A stretch of DNA of 32,740 nucleotides from Anaerolineae bacterium (lineage in GTDB: Bacteria; Chloroflexota; Anaerolineae; J036; Brachytrichaceae): contig JAHBAL020000398.1 in NCBI GenBank assembly GCA_018500105.2, positions 1 to 32,740 on the forward strand. Reading direction: 5' to 3'. Below, in pieces: positions 15,503 through 23,227 of the stretch. Both the position numbers and the translations under genes were made by a program. The notes under the pieces are model-generated. The model was not told the DNA's origin. It worked only from the letters and a program-made list of their open reading frames with translations, and searched no databases. Every line of letters begins with the position of its first letter. The first letter of the stretch is position 1.

Positions 15503-17761
15503 CTACGGACGAGCCAGCACCGCCGAGGCTGGGGCGCTGCAAACATAGTGGCGATAAGCGCGGGTTTCTTCGAGCAAAAAGCCAAGCTTATCGGGCATTT
15601 GTGGGCCGTGTTCAATTTCGGCCATGCAAGCCACAATGGTCGCCGGGCGTTGACGCACGCGGGCCGCCATCCGCGCCAACACGGCGCCATCTTGCAACGA
15701 ATCGCCGCGCTTTTCGGCGACTTTAATCATCCCCTTCACCGCCCGCAATACCGCCTCACGTTGATCTTGCCCGCTGATGTCGGGCTGCACAAACAGCGCC
15801 ACCACTTGCGGCTTTATAGCGTCGAGCAAATCTGCAAGCGCAGTTGGTCCGGCGGGGGCGGCAGCAATCGCCAACACTGGGCGCGGCTCAAGCACATCGA
15901 CCCGCAAATGTGCGCCAAATTCGCCAAATTCGCCATAACGCGCTATGTTTGCTTCGCCATAGGTTTCCAACAACGATTGCCACGCCTGCGCCCGATCTTC
16001 AATCTTGCGATAATCCAAAATTTGAAACTGGGCCGAAATACGCGGGCTAACCGGCGCTTCTGGCACATGCAATGCCTGTAGCGTGATCGCCAGCGACACC
16101 CGTCCGCGATACCAATTGCGCTGCACACTAAACACGCCATCACAAGGCATATCGGCGCTCGGCAATTTTTGCCCAGTGCTGCGCCACCATACCGCCCGCG
16201 CCAAGTGCCCGCTGGCATCCTTCAAATACAACGCCTGATGCTTGCCATCCGTGCCAATCGGCTCGCTACGCGCCACCGTCACGCCTTGGCTGCGCAGCAT
16301 CGGGCGCGGATTGCCCGCCCCAAACGGGGCCAAACGCTCTAAATCGGCGCACAAATCGAGCGTCACATCTTTCCAAGCGATATCGTAAACGGGCGACGTG
16401 TGCGAGTCGGGCTGCTGGCTGGGGGACGCGGGCAATTGAGCGATGTGGGCGCACAAACGCTTACGAAAGGCATTGATGTTTTCGGACAAGATTGAAAACC
16501 CCGCCGCCATAGGATGCCCGCCCCCACCGACGACCAAGTCGGTTTGGGCGGCGATGGCAGCATGAATATCAATATCGCCAAAACTGCGGGCGGAACCGCG
16601 TGCCAGCACCAGATCGGCATCCATTTCGCCCGGGACTGGGATGGAAATGAGAACGGCTGGCTTTTGAAATTGCTGCGCCACGCTCGACGCAACCACGCCT
16701 AATACGCTGGGCAGCCAACCCACCTTCGCCAATACGATGGCAGCATCATCACGCCATTCGGGGCGCTCGCTCAGCAAGGCAAATGCCTCATCTTCGAGTT
16801 TGCGCTGCAAAATTTTGCGCTCTTGGTTGAGCGTTTCAATGCGCAACGCCAGCGTCTTGGCGGTTTCGGCGTCCTCAGCCGTGAGCAAATCCACCGCCAA
16901 CGAAGCCGTATCGAGCCGCCCCGCCGAATTGAGACGCGGGCCAATTTGAAAGCCGATGCTGTCCGTGTCCAATTGCTCGGCGCTCAGCCCCGCCAACGCC
17001 AACAATTGCTGCACCCCCACGCGGGGGGCATTGCGCAATTGGGCCAAGCCAAGCTGAAGCAAATAGCGCGTATCGCCGCGCTGCTCGGCCACATCACAAA
17101 TAATGCCCAGCGCCACCAGATCGAGCAAAGCAAGGGGAGGCGGCTGGCCCAGCGCCTCGGCCAAACCTTCGATCAATAGATAGGCCACGCCCACGCCCGG
17201 CAAATTGGCGAATGGGTGATACACCGGCAGACGTTTGGGGTTAAGAATGGCGTTTGCGGCGGGCAAACGCAGTTCGCCAGCATCGTCATAAGCCAAATCG
17301 TGATGGTCACTGATGATGACATCTAGCCCCAGATCACGGGCCAGCGCCACCTCGTCGAAATCGGTGACGGCGCAATCGCAAGTCAGCAGCACGCTCACCC
17401 CATCGGCGACGGCTTGGCGCAGCCCATCGGCATTCAGGCCATGATTTTGCGACGCGCGGTTGGGAATGGTGTAATCGGCCTGCGCCCCTAGCGCCCGCAA
17501 GCCAAGCAACAATACGCTGGTTGACGTTTGCCCGTCAACATCAAAATCGCCCCAAATGCGGATAGGCTCACGGTTCGTAATGGCTCGGCGGAGCCGTGTG
17601 ATTGCCACCTCGATGTCGGGCAAATCACGATACGATGTAGGCACATACGCATTTGGGTGAAGAAACGCCTGTGCCGCTTGCACGGTGGTGTAGCCGCGTT
17701 GCCACAGAATTTCGGCAACCAGCGGATGCCCACCGATGGCGGACAGAAAATCGGCGTTCAA
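15503..17761 (-). CDS. recJ: single-stranded-DNA-specific exonuclease RecJ
   Basis: A 752-aa 5'-to-3' single-strand exonuclease of the DHH family, acting in recombination and mismatch or base-excision repair. Manganese-ligand motifs: GDFDVDG (71-77), CDCAVTD (128-134) and DHH (152-154). Further signatures are GPRLNSAGRLDTA (274-286) and the DHHA1 motif GGGGHPMAAGF (412-422). An OB-type domain follows (DVTLDLCADLERLAPFGAGN region). About 190 extra C-terminal residues beyond the E. coli length include a helicase-like or unknown segment (VLAIAAAPAGPTALADLLDA). The start lies 1 nt after the stop of the biotin carrier gene, so the two genes are co-transcribed. Confidence 0.95.
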   Translation of the reverse strand: MNADFLSAIGGHPLVAEILWQRGYTTVQAAQAFLHPNAYVPTSYRDLPDIEVAITRLRRAITNREPIRIWGDFDVDGQTSTSVLLLGLRALGAQADYTIPNRASQNHGLNADGLRQAVADGVSVLLTCDCAVTDFDEVALARDLGLDVIISDHHDLAYDDAGELRLPAANAILNPKRLPVYHPFANLPGVGVAYLLIEGLAEALGQPPPLALLDLVALGIICDVAEQRGDTRYLLQLGLAQLRNAPRVGVQQLLALAGLSAEQLDTDSIGFQIGPRLNSAGRLDTASLAVDLLTAEDAETAKTLALRIETLNQERKILQRKLEDEAFALLSERPEWRDDAAIVLAKVGWLPSVLGVVASSVAQQFQKPAVLISIPVPGEMDADLVLARGSARSFGDIDIHAAIAAQTDLVVGGGGHPMAAGFSILSENINAFRKRLCAHIAQLPASPSQQPDSHTSPVYDIAWKDVTLDLCADLERLAPFGAGNPRPMLRSQGVTVARSEPIGTDGKHQALYLKDASGHLARAVWWRSTGQKLPSADMPCDGVFSVQRNWYRGRVSLAITLQALHVPEAPVSPRISAQFQILDYRKIEDRAQAWQSLLETYGEANIARYGEFGEFGAHLRVDVLEPRPVLAIAAAPAGPTALADLLDAIKPQVVALFVQPDISGQDQREAVLRAVKGMIKVAEKRGDSLQDGAVLARMAARVRQRPATIVACMAEIEHGPQMPDKLGFLLEETRAYRHYVCSAPASAVLARP

Positions 17762-17762
17762 G

Positions 17763-18287
17763 TTAGCTAATCACGATCATTAATTGGCCTTGTTCGACCG
17801 TTTGGCGTGGGTTGACTTTGATGGCGGTCACCTTGCCTTCGCGGGGCGATTTGATCTCGTTTTCCATCTTCATGGATTCAAGCACAATCACGACTTGGCC
17901 CTTCTTCACTTCGTCGCCCACAGCTACCGGCACAGCCACAATCAGGCCCGGCATGGGCGATTTAATATTGGTGTCGCCGCTGCCCGCCGCAAATGCGCCC
18001 GCCGCTTCGGCCAAACGCTTGGCGCGTTCATCCATCACCTTGGTCGGATAAAGCACACCGTCAATCAAGACGCGATATTCGCCGTCTACTTCCTGCACCA
18101 ACACTTCATACGACTTATTGTCAATCAAGATCGAATACATGCCGTCATTGGCGGTGGCGTCACTGTTGCGGTCGTTGTTAATGGCACGCATGTCAATTGG
18201 GCGGGGCGTGCCATTCAAAACAACCTCGCTTTCGCGATTAATATCAACCGTATAGGTTTTATCTAAGATGGTAGTTATGTATTTCAT
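17763..18287 (-). CDS. biotin carboxyl carrier-type protein
   Basis: A 174-aa protein. The C-terminal 70 residues are a biotinyl/lipoyl domain: SPMPGLIVAVPVAVGDEVKK, then ESMKMENE with the biotin-accepting Lys140. The N-terminal half (EVLVQEVDGEYRVLIDGVLY) resembles the BT-like region preceding the biotin domain in acyl-CoA and pyruvate carboxylases. It would carry CO2 between a biotin carboxylase and a carboxyltransferase, neither of which is encoded in the window. First gene of a unit with recJ, an association with no evident functional sense. Confidence 0.9.
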   Translation of the reverse strand: MKYITTILDKTYTVDINRESEVVLNGTPRPIDMRAINNDRNSDATANDGMYSILIDNKSYEVLVQEVDGEYRVLIDGVLYPTKVMDERAKRLAEAAGAFAAGSGDTNIKSPMPGLIVAVPVAVGDEVKKGQVVIVLESMKMENEIKSPREGKVTAIKVNPRQTVEQGQLMIVIS

Positions 18288-18333
18288 GGGTAAAAATTAC
18301 GCATTTCAGCGTATGCCTATTATGGCCTCAAAT

Positions 18334-18339
18334 TATAAT
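18334..18339 (+). promoter_or_regulatory. -10 box TATAAT, leaderless type
   Basis: A perfect TATAAT ends 8 nt before the ATG at 18348, inside the 60-bp divergent gap upstream of the biotin carrier gene. Confidence 0.55.
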
Positions 18340-18347
18340 TGTCATTA

Positions 18348-18983
18348 ATGTCTGTTCAGCAACGACCTGACCGCCGTGGTGGCATGAGAAATGTGGACAA
18401 TAAAGCCGTGCAATGGGAAGAGGACCTCAAACCTTTTACTCGTTTGCCGCGCCCAACCCGACCCGATGCCCCGCGCCGCTCTCCTGTCATTATTCCTGCA
18501 TTGGTGAGCTTGGCTTTGTCATTGTTTGCCTGTGGCATTGCCGCCTCGTTTATCAATCGCAATCTGCCCGCCATGCCGCAAATTCCACCCCAATTTGCGA
18601 TTCTTGGCCGCCCCGCAGGCACAGCCACACGCCCGCCCACAACGTCAACTGTCTCGGCACGCACGCCACCAACCGCCACGCCATACGCGGCCCCCACCGA
18701 CACCCCAACGCCAGCACCGACGGCGTTCCCAACCCCATTACCCGGCCAAATTGGCGTTGGCACATTTGTGCGTATCGTTGATACTGGCCCCGATGGCTTA
18801 AATTTCCGCAAAGATCCGGCACGCAACAGCACTCGTATTCGCGGCTTGCCCGAAGGTGGGGTGTATCCAATCGTTGGCGGGCCAGTTCAGGCCGATGGCA
18901 TCACGTGGTATCAACTGCGCGACAAAGACAACACCCTCGGCTGGGGGTCATCGGCGTTCCTAAAATTAGCGCCCAAACCATAA
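18348..18983 (+). CDS. membrane-anchored SH3-domain protein with Thr/Pro linker
   Basis: A 211-aa protein. A cytoplasmic N-terminus (about 46 residues, basic, Pro-rich) is followed by one membrane segment (about 47-66), a Thr/Pro/Ala-rich linker (about 85-135, TPTPAPTAFPTP type) and a bacterial SH3 domain (about 138-205: GLNFRKDPARNSTRIRGLPE, then WYQLRD and LGWGSSAFLK). Such domains usually bind peptidoglycan peptides, so a wall-contact role is likely. The frame opens at a TTG at 18339, but the ATG at 18348 fits the TATAAT box better. An octamer fold-back repeat follows the stop. Confidence 0.85.
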   Translation: MSVQQRPDRRGGMRNVDNKAVQWEEDLKPFTRLPRPTRPDAPRRSPVIIPALVSLALSLFACGIAASFINRNLPAMPQIPPQFAILGRPAGTATRPPTTSTVSARTPPTATPYAAPTDTPTPAPTAFPTPLPGQIGVGTFVRIVDTGPDGLNFRKDPARNSTRIRGLPEGGVYPIVGGPVQADGITWYQLRDKDNTLGWGSSAFLKLAPKP

Positions 18984-18992
18984 AGGGAAGGG

Positions 18993-19055
18993 GTCAAAGT
19001 GTCAAAGTGTCATGTTCTCTTTGACACTTTGATACTTTGATACCTTGATACTGTC
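18993..19055. repeat. fold-back array of GTCAAAGT octamers
   Basis: TCAAAGTGTCAAAG (18994-19007) pairs perfectly with CTTTGACACTTTGA (19019-19032) around an 11-nt loop, and degenerate copies of the unit continue to about 19055. It lies between the SH3 gene and rsmI and may terminate the former. Confidence 0.75.
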
Positions 19056-19061
19056 TCAATC

Positions 19062-19754
19062 ATGCTCTACCTCGTCGCCACCCCCATCGGTAATTTGGGC
19101 GATATTAGCCAGCGGGCGCTCGACACGCTGCGCACGGCGGATATCATCGCCAGCGAAGACACGCGCCACACTGGATTGATGTTGAAGCGTTTCGAGATTG
19201 ACAAGCCCCAGTTGTCATTTCACGAACACAACGAGCAACGCGCCGTTGGACGCATCATCGAGATGCTTCACAGCGGGCAAACTGTGGCATTGGTCAGCGA
19301 CGCTGGCACGCCCGGCATCAGCGACCCGGGGTTCACGGTGGTGCGCCGCTGTATCGAAGAAAATTTGCCGTTTAGCATGATCCCCGGCCCCAGCGCCTTT
19401 GTGATGGCCTTGGTGCTGTCGGGATTGCCCTCACACGCATTCACATTTCGTGGCTTTGCGCCGCGCAAATCGGGCGCACGCAAACGCTTCTTGGCAATTG
19501 ACCAGCACTCGCCGCACACCCTCATTTTTTACGAAAGCCCCCATCGGGTGAAAGAGTTGATGGAGGACGCCCGCGACGTTTACGGCGACCGCCGCGCCGC
19601 CCTCGCCAACGACCTAACCAAGTTATTCGAGCGGGTTGATCGCGGCACGCTGAGCGAACTCATCGCCCTCATTGACAAACAACCCATTCGTGGCGAATAT
19701 GTGTTGGTGGTTGAGGGGCAGAGTGGCAGGGCGGAGGAGTTGGTTGCAGAGTAG
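19062..19754 (+). CDS. rsmI: 16S rRNA (cytidine-1402-2'-O)-methyltransferase RsmI
   Basis: A 230-aa tetrapyrrole-methylase-fold enzyme that 2'-O-methylates C1402 in the ribosomal P site, using SAM. Signatures: [13 protein letters not shown] (4-16), [21 protein letters not shown] and [11 protein letters not shown] with [12 protein letters not shown]. The protein is about 40 residues shorter than E. coli RsmI; the missing part is the C-terminal tail, which varies in the family. The last codons run directly into the heptamer array (19745 onward). No Shine-Dalgarno and no convincing -10 box at the start. Confidence 0.95.
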   Translation: MLYLVATPIGNLGDISQRALDTLRTADIIASEDTRHTGLMLKRFEIDKPQLSFHEHNEQRAVGRIIEMLHSGQTVALVSDAGTPGISDPGFTVVRRCIEENLPFSMIPGPSAFVMALVLSGLPSHAFTFRGFAPRKSGARKRFLAIDQHSPHTLIFYESPHRVKELMEDARDVYGDRRAALANDLTKLFERVDRGTLSELIALIDKQPIRGEYVLVVEGQSGRAEELVAE

Positions 19755-19922
19755 CAGGTGGCAAAGTGGCAGAGTTGCAGGTTGCAGAGTTGCAAAGTTG
19801 CAAGTTGCAAGTTACAGGACACATATTGCCAGTCTGCCCCTTGCCACCTGCTACTCTGCCACTTTGCAACCTGCAACCTGCAACCTGCAACCTGCAACCT
19901 GCCACTTTGCCACCTACCACTC
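19745..19922. repeat. fold-back array of GTTGCAR/GTGGCAR heptamers
   Basis: Seven-nt units (GTTGCAG, GTTGCAA, GTGGCAG and variants) run in one direction to about 19815. After a spacer their complements (CAACCTG, CCACTTT) follow to 19922, with CAACCTG repeated five times in tandem. The two halves can form a long imperfect hairpin. Apparent ORFs across it are repeat artefacts. The array fills the gap between rsmI and the aminotransferase gene and uses the same units as the array at 26156-26317. Confidence 0.85.
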
Positions 19923-19926
19923 AATG

Positions 19927-19932
19927 TAAAAT
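19927..19932 (+). promoter_or_regulatory. -10 box TAAAAT, leaderless type
   Basis: TAAAAT ends 6 nt before the ATG at 19939; the context TAAAAT-CGCCGC-ATGTTA closely parallels that of the DinB gene. Confidence 0.5.
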
Positions 19933-19938
19933 CGCCGC

Positions 19939-21132
19939 ATGTTACCTACTCCTCGCACCTCGATTCGATCTCAGCAATTTACAGAATCGGTTATTCGTGA
20001 AATGACCCGCGTGGCTCGCGCCACTGGGGCTGTCAATTTGTCGCAAGGGTTGCCCGATTTTGCCGCACCCGAAGCGGTTAAAGAGGCTGCCGTACGCGCC
20101 ATCCGTGAAGATTACAACCAATACGCCATTACATGGGGCACGCCCAATTTGCGCAACGCCATTAGCAGCCACTACAAACGCTGGTATGAGATGGAAGTTG
20201 ACCCAGAAAAAAACGTCGTGGTGTGTTGTGGCGCCACCGAGTGCATGATTGCCACCCTGATGGCGATCTGCAACCCCGGCGATGAAGTCATTATTTTTGA
20301 GCCGTTTTACGAAAACTACGGCCCCGACTCTTGGCTGAGTGGCGCGATTCCGCGTATTGTGACGCTTGCGCCCAGCCCCACGCCAGCAGGCGGGGTGACA
20401 TGGGCCTTCGACCCCGACGAATTGCGCAAGGCGTTTAACGATAAAACCAAAGCCATCATCGTCAATACGCCGCACAATCCGACTGGGCATGTGTTTACGC
20501 CCGCCGAAATGTCGCTTATTGCCGAGCTATGCGTCAAACACGATGTGTTGGCGGTCACCGATGAAATTTACGAATTCATCATCTACGATAATCGCCCACA
20601 TATTCCCATCGCCACGTTGCCGGGCATGGCAGACCGAACCATCACCATTAGCGGTCTAAGCAAAACCTTCAGCGTTACTGGCTGGCGCTTAGGCTATTGC
20701 GTATCGCCGCCCGACATCACCAACGCCATCCGCAAAGTGCATGACTTTCTCACCGTCGGCGCACCACATCCGCTGCAAGAGGCAGGAGCAGCGGCGCTAA
20801 ATATGGAGCGCGATTATTTTGCGGGCTTGCGCAGCGAGTATGACCACAAGCGGCTATTTTTGCTCGATGTGCTCAAACGTGCCGGTTTTGCACCCACCGA
20901 CCCCGAAGGCGCATATTACATCATGGCTGATTTCAGCGCCTTGCGCCGCAGCCCCGATGAAGATGATGTTACGTTTGGCATGAGGCTGATTAAAGAGGTC
21001 GGCGTTGCCACCGTGCCCGGTTCATCGTTCTTTTGGGATCGTTCACGCGGCTCGAATTTTGTGCGCTTTGCTTATTGCAAACGCGATGAAACATTGCAAG
21101 CCGCAGCCGAAAAGCTGCTCAAGCATTTTTAA
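19939..21132 (+). CDS. PLP-dependent class I/II aminotransferase
   Basis: A 397-aa fold-type I aminotransferase. The PLP lysine is Lys242 in SGLSKTFSVTGWRLGY. Other landmarks are NTPHNPTG (176-183), TDEIYEF with Asp208, and the substrate-carboxylate Arg376 in NFVRFAYC. The N-terminal NLSQGLPDF and the overall pattern favour the kynurenine/methionine (glutamine)-type branch over plain aspartate aminotransferases, but the amino donor cannot be fixed by eye. Cytoplasmic. The start follows a TAAAAT box by 6 nt. Confidence 0.93.
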   Translation: MLPTPRTSIRSQQFTESVIREMTRVARATGAVNLSQGLPDFAAPEAVKEAAVRAIREDYNQYAITWGTPNLRNAISSHYKRWYEMEVDPEKNVVVCCGATECMIATLMAICNPGDEVIIFEPFYENYGPDSWLSGAIPRIVTLAPSPTPAGGVTWAFDPDELRKAFNDKTKAIIVNTPHNPTGHVFTPAEMSLIAELCVKHDVLAVTDEIYEFIIYDNRPHIPIATLPGMADRTITISGLSKTFSVTGWRLGYCVSPPDITNAIRKVHDFLTVGAPHPLQEAGAAALNMERDYFAGLRSEYDHKRLFLLDVLKRAGFAPTDPEGAYYIMADFSALRRSPDEDDVTFGMRLIKEVGVATVPGSSFFWDRSRGSNFVRFAYCKRDETLQAAAEKLLKHF

Positions 21133-21259
21133 TATCGCTATCCAGCCCAGTCTTTTTCAACCGTTTCGCCAATTTCATCATGTCAACTCAATTCAGGCTT
21201 GGGTTAGCATCGTGAAGTTGGCCGTTATACAAACCTCACGATCAAGCAGGAATTTTGAT

Positions 21260-21419
21260 GTAGGGGCAAGGCATTTGCATTTCACAAATCGTCAACCCGT
21301 TAAAGCCAGCAAATGCCTTGCCCCACCTTGCTCTAGCGTTACTTGGTTCGCGCATCGGGTAAGGCATTCGCCGTCACTCATCGAGCGATTTACGCTTGGG
21401 GACAATGCCTTACCCCTAC
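21260..21419. repeat. 160-bp MITE-like inverted repeat
   Basis: Outer arms GTAGGGGCAAGGCAT (21260-21274) and ATGCCTTACCCCTAC (21405-21419) pair with one mismatch. Inside, GGGGCAAGGCATTTGC (21263-21278) pairs perfectly with 21309-21324, and GGGTAAGGCATT (21357-21368) with 21404-21415. It thus holds two hairpins inside a larger one, with no coding capacity and no obvious target duplication. The rest of the 560-bp gap 21133-21694 is AT-rich and I see no gene in it. Confidence 0.75.
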
Positions 21420-21681
21420 AACCTCGTCCACTTTGATTAAGCGATTGGTATTAGCATCACTTTGCTCAAGCACCAGAAAACATGATGCGCTTTGTATGCG
21501 CAGAAAATGTGAAATATAGTGGCAATGAAAATCTCAAATTAGAACCTTGCAACATCCAATCTATATTTAGTCTGATTCACATCTGCGAAAATATCGTTAT
21601 TTACAATAATCGAAGCACAAATCAAACATAATCTCAGCAATATAAAAGTGTTTGTTGATTGACTTAATATGGGTTTCACGA

Positions 21682-21687
21682 TACAAC
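21682..21687 (+). promoter_or_regulatory. -10-like TACAAC before the TfoX-like gene
   Basis: TACAAC ends 7 nt before the ATG at 21695. AGAGGG lies only 1 nt from the ATG, too close to act as a normal Shine-Dalgarno. Confidence 0.35.
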
Positions 21688-21694
21688 AGAGGGT

Positions 21695-22111
21695 ATGTCG
21701 GCGGGCAAGCTGTTTGATGAGGTGTTGCAGAATCTTCTCAACGATTCTGCAATCAAAACCAGTACCATGTTTGGGATGCGGTGTGCAAAGATCGCCGGCA
21801 AAGCCTTTGTTGGGCTTCATACGGGGCGCTTAATTGCCAAAATTGGGCCAGTTCGGGCGCAACAATTTCTCAACACCAAAAAAGGCGAGCCGTTTGACCC
21901 CGGCAATCTGGGCAACCCGATGCGCGAATGGATCATGCTCGCGCCACCGGCTATTGACCTGTTCCCCGAAGAAGTGGTTGCATATTGGATCAGCATCGCC
22001 GAAGAAGCCAAGTCGTATGTCAAAACCGTCAGCGGGGGCAACAAGGCAGGCCGAAAATCAACGCCACCACCACCATCATCATCATCCACCTCAGCGCCTT
22101 TATCCACTTGA
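21695..22111 (+). CDS. TfoX N-terminal-domain-like protein with Pro/Ser tail
   Basis: A 138-aa protein. Residues 1-105 match the TfoX N-terminal domain pattern: TMFGMRCAKIAGKAFVGL (about 24-41), a charged RLIAKIG strand, and FDPGNLGNPMREWIML. Proteins with this domain alone are common and mostly uncharacterised; in gamma-proteobacteria TfoX promotes competence, but that role should not be assumed here. The C-terminus is low complexity (TPPPPSSSSTSAP), encoded by (CCA)4(TCA)3. The last 12 nt overlap the convergent nuclease-like gene. Confidence 0.8.
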   Translation: MSAGKLFDEVLQNLLNDSAIKTSTMFGMRCAKIAGKAFVGLHTGRLIAKIGPVRAQQFLNTKKGEPFDPGNLGNPMREWIMLAPPAIDLFPEEVVAYWISIAEEAKSYVKTVSGGNKAGRKSTPPPPSSSSTSAPLST

Positions 22112-22624
22112 CAAATGCGCAATCAAGCTGCTCATTGGCTTGAGGTCAGCAGCGCGAATTTCGTAACAGCGATACCCTTGGCTGCGGCCTGTGTGATTTG
22201 AAATGCGCTCACGCGGCGGTTTGGCAACCACATCAGCATGGGTGGCCCAGCCACACACAAACGCTTCCGTCTCAGCATTTAGCGCCTGCTCCGACGAAAT
22301 CAGCACCAGCACATAACACTTGGGTTGGCGTTTTTGCGCGTAGTCTTCGCGCACCATCAAATGCGAATATTCGCTGACGCGGGTTTTTGAGGTTTTAATT
22401 TCGCAATCGCCGTCATCGCTTTTGCCACGTGTGCCGAGGGTGTCAAATTGCTCCGTTGCGCCATAGCGCCATTTTGCCCACACCAGCTCACCCAAAATAC
22501 CGACATAAGTATCGAATGGCGAGGCGCGGGTGCGGTGAATTTGCCGAGCCGCCACTTCGCGCTGGGCGCGGGCGCGCATGGTTTCATCTATTTCTACCCG
22601 AACAAATGCTTTGCGATAGGGCAT
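22100..22624 (-). CDS. PD-(D/E)XK nuclease-like protein
   Basis: A 174-aa protein with a restriction-endonuclease-like core: Glu46 in GILGELVWAKWRYG, then Asp73, Glu75 and Lys77 in GDCEIKTSK, followed by a strand CYVLVLIS. This E...D-x-E-x-K arrangement is that of an active nuclease. No DNA-recognition domain or methyltransferase neighbour is present. I choose the ATG at 22624; a GTG at 22651 would add nine residues, but a TATACT box ends 8 nt before the ATG. The 3' end overlaps the TfoX-like gene by 12 nt. Nuclease activity is inferred from the motif only. Confidence 0.75.
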   Translation of the reverse strand: MPYRKAFVRVEIDETMRARAQREVAARQIHRTRASPFDTYVGILGELVWAKWRYGATEQFDTLGTRGKSDDGDCEIKTSKTRVSEYSHLMVREDYAQKRQPKCYVLVLISSEQALNAETEAFVCGWATHADVVAKPPRERISNHTGRSQGYRCYEIRAADLKPMSSLIAHLSSG

Positions 22625-22632
22625 GACACAGC

Positions 22633-22638
22633 AGTATA
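22633..22638 (-). promoter_or_regulatory. -10 box TATACT, leaderless type
   Basis: On the minus strand TATACT ends 8 nt before the ATG at 22624. No Shine-Dalgarno is present. Confidence 0.45.
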
Positions 22639-22689
22639 CTCGCGCAAGCACCCTTGTGTTGATAGGCGATTTGTCCTATTTCAATAAAA

Positions 22690-22721
22690 AAAAGCAGGTT
22701 CGGCGAGCGAAACCTGCTTTT
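22690..22721 (-). terminator. intrinsic terminator of the second small repeat protein gene
   Basis: AAAAGCAGGTT (22690-22700) pairs with AACCTGCTTTT (22711-22721) over 11 bp. Read on the minus strand it is followed by eight T (22693-22686). It lies 24 nt beyond the stop of the gene at 22746-23081. Confidence 0.85.
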
Positions 22722-22745
22722 GAATCACCTGATTTGTGCCAAATG

Positions 22746-23081
22746 TTACTTCGTAATGACATGAACGTATGGGCTTGTGCCTCTTTCTTTAGCAGCTACG
22801 TTGGGTTCGCTGGCGCTCGATAGCACGTTAATGGGTTCGCTGGCTGACGATGTTTGATTATCGCCATCAACTCGATTTCGCACAACGACGGGTTCATTTG
22901 CGCTCGATAACACATTGCCCGACACATTAGCGACGGCTGGCTCATCTGCACTCAAAATAACAGTTTCTGACGTATTGGCAGTAGATGCGTAAATTTGATT
23001 TGGGGAAACGAAGAAAAGTAAAGCAAAAACGGCAGCAAGTGCAAGGGCGAGTTTGGCGATGTTGTTGATGATCGAGTTCAT
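22746..23081 (-). CDS. small exported SSATEP-repeat protein (copy 2)
   Basis: A 111-aa relative of the protein at 78-449. The N-terminus (MNSIINNIAK, then a hydrophobic stretch to about 25) is a signal peptide with probable cleavage after IYA (32). The mature part holds four repeats: VILSADEP (41-48), NVLSSANEP (56-64), QTSSASEP (76-83) and NVLSSASEP (85-93), then a basic tail ending VHVITK that parallels the ITRK end of copy 1. Sequence outside the repeats and signal has diverged, so the duplication is old. It is monocistronic with its own strong terminator and a hairpin in the 5' leader. Function unknown; not assignable to a family I know. Confidence 0.8.
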   Translation of the reverse strand: MNSIINNIAKLALALAAVFALLFFVSPNQIYASTANTSETVILSADEPAVANVSGNVLSSANEPVVVRNRVDGDNQTSSASEPINVLSSASEPNVAAKERGTSPYVHVITK

Positions 23082-23093
23082 TAGATTTATTTG

Positions 23094-23130
23094 GCCTCAG
23101 CACAAGGCGTCATGGCCTGAATGCTGAGGC
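23094..23130 (-). promoter_or_regulatory. 5' leader hairpin of the second repeat protein gene
   Basis: GCCTCAGCA (23094-23102) pairs with TGCTGAGGC (23122-23130), 12 nt upstream of the start codon. On the minus strand the only SD-like sequence (GAGG) is inside this stem. The rest of the gap to 23227 is AT-rich with nothing else recognised. Confidence 0.45.
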
Positions 23131-23227
23131 AAATAATAATCTTAAACCTAAAATATTTCAATACATCCAAAGACTGATATCTATAGGCCAAAAGACCTAC
23201 CGTTTGTTATATTTGATATGATTTTCT

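Noticed and set aside
15470-16081. 203-codon plus-strand frame
   Set aside because: Antisense of recJ starting in the terminator repeat; no domain.
19745-19922. CRISPR array
   Set aside because: The units are only seven nt, directly adjacent and inverted in the second half, with no spacers and no cas genes in the window.
19669-20005. Several 79-85-codon frames rich in Cys, Asn, Leu, Gln
   Set aside because: They are translations of the heptamer array; a period of seven leaves several frames open without meaning.
21539-21820. 93-codon minus-strand frame in the AT-rich gap
   Set aside because: It overlaps the TfoX-like gene antisense and has no start signal or family pattern.
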